Shown piece after piece: positions 62,562 through 64,000 of a DNA stretch of 64,000 nt; position 1 is the stretch's first letter; the number at the start of each line of letters is the position of its first letter. The notes beneath the pieces were generated by a model that did not search any database, was not told where the DNA came from, and saw only the letters and a list, made by a program, of their open reading frames with translations. Source of the DNA: Streptomyces cyaneofuscatus (lineage in GTDB: Bacteria > Actinomycetota > Actinomycetes > Streptomycetales > Streptomycetaceae); contig NZ_JOEM01000016.1 in the NCBI RefSeq assembly GCF_000718135.1, forward strand, positions 1 to 64,000, given 5' to 3'. The position numbers were made by a program, and so were the translations under genes.

Positions 62562-63782
62562 ATGTCCAGCACCGATTCCGCGAAGCCGTCGAAGCTCCCG
62601 CCGTTCGAGCCCACCGACCCCCTCGGCATCGACGATCTGTTCGGCCCCGACGACCTGGCCATCCGCGACACCGTCCGCACCTGGGCCGCCGACCGGGTCC
62701 TGCCGCACATCGCCGAGTGGTACGAGAAGGGGGAGCTGCCCGGCATCCGGGAGCTGGCCCGGGAGCTCGGTGCGCTCGGCGCGCTCGGCATGTCGCTGGA
62801 CGGCTACGGCTGCGCCGGGGCGAGCGCCGTCCAGTACGGGCTGGCCTGCCTGGAGCTGGAGGCCGCCGACTCCGGGATCCGCTCGCTCGTCTCCGTACAG
62901 GGGTCGCTCGCCATGTACGCGATCCACCGCTTCGGCTCCGAGGAGCAGAAGCAGCGGTGGCTCCCCGGCATGGCGGCCGGCGAGATCATCGGCTGCTTCG
63001 GGCTGACCGAGCCCGACCACGGCTCCGACCCGGCCGGGATGCGGACGTACGCCAAGCGCGACGGCGAGGACTGGGTGCTCACCGGGCGCAAGATGTGGAT
63101 CACCAACGGATCGGTCGCGGGCGTGGCGATCGTCTGGGCGCAGACCGACGAGGGCGACGAGGGCCGTGGCATCCGCGGCTTCGTCGTACCGACCGACACC
63201 CCCGGCTTCTCGGCGCCGGAGATCCACCACAAGTGGTCGCTGCGCGCCTCGGTCACCAGCGAGCTGGTCATGGACGGCGTCCGGCTTCCGGCCGACGCGG
63301 TGCTTCCGGACGCGAAGGGGCTGCGCGGCCCGCTCAGCTGTCTGAGCCACGCCCGGTACGGGATCGTCTGGGGCGCCATGGGCGCGGCGCGGGCCAGCTT
63401 CGAGTCGGCCCTCGACTACGCGAGGACCCGGGAACAGTTCGGCCGGCCGATCGGCGGCTTCCAGCTCACCCAGGCCAAGCTTGCGGACATGGCCGTGGAA
63501 CTGCACAAGGGCATCCTGCTCGCCCACCATCTGGGCCGCCGCATGGACGCGGGGCGCCTCCGCCCCGAGCAGGTCAGCTTCGGCAAGCTCAACAACGTGC
63601 GGGAGGCCATCGAGATCTGCCGTACCTCGCGCACGATCCTCGGTGCCAACGGGATCTCGCTGGAGTACCCGGTGATGCGGCACGCGACCAACCTGGAGTC
63701 GGTGCTCACATACGAGGGCACCGTGGAGATGCACCAGCTGGTACTGGGCAAGGCGCTCACCGGTCTCGACGCCTTCCGGTGA
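62562..63782 (+). CDS. acyl-CoA dehydrogenase (glutaryl-CoA dehydrogenase-like)
   Basis: 406 residues. FAD-enzyme motifs are clear: GCFGLTEPDHGSDP, WITNGSVAGVAIVW, and the C-terminal SVLTYEGTVEMHQLVLG with the catalytic Glu. The NLESVLTYEGT ending and RQxxxxFGRPIGGFQ-type segment (here REQFGRPIGGFQL) are closest to glutaryl-CoA dehydrogenases, acting in lysine/tryptophan breakdown. GGAGG 8 nt before the ATG at 62562 fixes the start. Confidence 0.9.
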   Translation: MSSTDSAKPSKLPPFEPTDPLGIDDLFGPDDLAIRDTVRTWAADRVLPHIAEWYEKGELPGIRELARELGALGALGMSLDGYGCAGASAVQYGLACLELEAADSGIRSLVSVQGSLAMYAIHRFGSEEQKQRWLPGMAAGEIIGCFGLTEPDHGSDPAGMRTYAKRDGEDWVLTGRKMWITNGSVAGVAIVWAQTDEGDEGRGIRGFVVPTDTPGFSAPEIHHKWSLRASVTSELVMDGVRLPADAVLPDAKGLRGPLSCLSHARYGIVWGAMGAARASFESALDYARTREQFGRPIGGFQLTQAKLADMAVELHKGILLAHHLGRRMDAGRLRPEQVSFGKLNNVREAIEICRTSRTILGANGISLEYPVMRHATNLESVLTYEGTVEMHQLVLGKALTGLDAFR

Positions 63783-63849
63783 ACACGACCCGCCCCGAGG
63801 GGCGTGCCGACCGGAGGCGCTGACCGGAACTTTCCGGCGAGCGCCCTGC

Positions 63850-64000
63850 TCAGCTCTGGTTGAAGAAGCCGTCGGCCTTGCGGCCGGCGGCTTCCCCGGC
63901 GACCACCTGGGTGTCGGCCGGGGAGAGCAGGAAGACCCGGGTGGCCACCCGGTCGATCGAACCGCGCAGACCGAAGATCAGCCCGGCGGCGAAGTCCACC
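63850..64000 (-). CDS. SepF-like protein (SflA), C-terminal end only
   Basis: The last 49 codons of a gene running off the right edge on the minus strand: [32 protein letters not shown] and the end KADGFFNQS. This is the C-terminal part of the SepF fold (dimer interface and FtsZ-binding strands). Its neighbours (acyl-CoA dehydrogenase and MFS) match the location of the S. coelicolor sepF-like gene sflA, which affects branching of hyphae. Most of the protein is outside the window. Confidence 0.85.
   Translation of the reverse strand, partial: VDFAAGLIFGLRGSIDRVATRVFLLSPADTQVVAGEAAGRKADGFFNQS

Overview
The window is a stretch of chromosome from a high-GC actinobacterium, almost certainly a Streptomyces. 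The evidence is a uniformly GC-rich third codon position, frequent GTG starts, ATGA/GTGA start-stop overlaps, and long perfect hairpins without T-tracts as terminators. The gene order is also streptomycete: tlyA-nadK-recN, pyrG-Nudix-ald-parA-scpA-scpB-rluB, aroH-tyrA-cmk-plsC-der, and an SflA/SepF-like gene at the right edge. It opens inside a 5S rRNA, so an rRNA operon lies just to the left. No phage, transposon, tRNA or CRISPR array was seen.

Layout. (1) 1-12.4 kb: end of the rRNA operon; a 705-residue protein with a huge Arg/Gly/Asp-rich repeat domain joined to TPRs; a DUF1015 protein; a NagD-type HAD phosphatase; an orphan siderophore-type ABC ATPase under an iron box; an SCP2-domain protein; tlyA, nadK and recN; a MraY-like membrane protein; and a glycosyltransferase. 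(2) 12.4-30.7 kb looks like a variable insert between the recN and pyrG blocks. It holds a PucR regulator, a TauD-type dioxygenase, a ROK regulator and a sulfate-ester scavenging operon (lipoprotein, two permeases, fused double ATPase, formylglycine-generating enzyme, two sulfatases). A 27-codon leader ORF with two Cys codons precedes this operon, which points to control by cysteine supply. A lower-GC nucleotidyltransferase, probably frameshifted, and a GH15 glucanase/trehalase close the insert. (3) 31-42.3 kb: pyrG, Nudix, an AfsR-like ATPase with TPRs, ald, and a coupled parA-RHH-scpA-scpB-rluB run for chromosome organisation and ribosome maturation.

(4) 42.4-49.1 kb is a second accessory block. 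A tightly coupled pnuC-nadR-nrtR-ADP-ribosylglycohydrolase operon sits behind a perfect palindrome, followed by two polymerase-beta-type nucleotidyltransferases of one family facing each other. I read it as nicotinamide riboside salvage under a Nudix-type repressor, joined to enzymes that act on ADP-ribose and on nucleic-acid or protein ends. A Rieske lipoprotein, a DUF1304 protein and a TetR regulator follow. (5) 49.1-53.7 kb: aroH-tyrA and cmk-plsC-der. (6) 53.7-64 kb: a pair of Streptomyces-type unknown genes, a GT4 glycosyltransferase coupled to an unknown beta-rich protein, a WYL regulator behind a perfect 19-bp palindrome, an I78 inhibitor-like small protein, a PAP2 phosphatase, a 14-helix MFS exporter, an acyl-CoA dehydrogenase and the C-terminus of SflA/SepF.

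Most promising for follow-up: the cysteine leader and its C-rich untranslated region, the NAD/ADP-ribose/nucleotidyltransferase block, and the Arg/Gly-repeat extensions on the TPR protein and on RluB. All calls rest on reading motifs by eye; no database search was possible.
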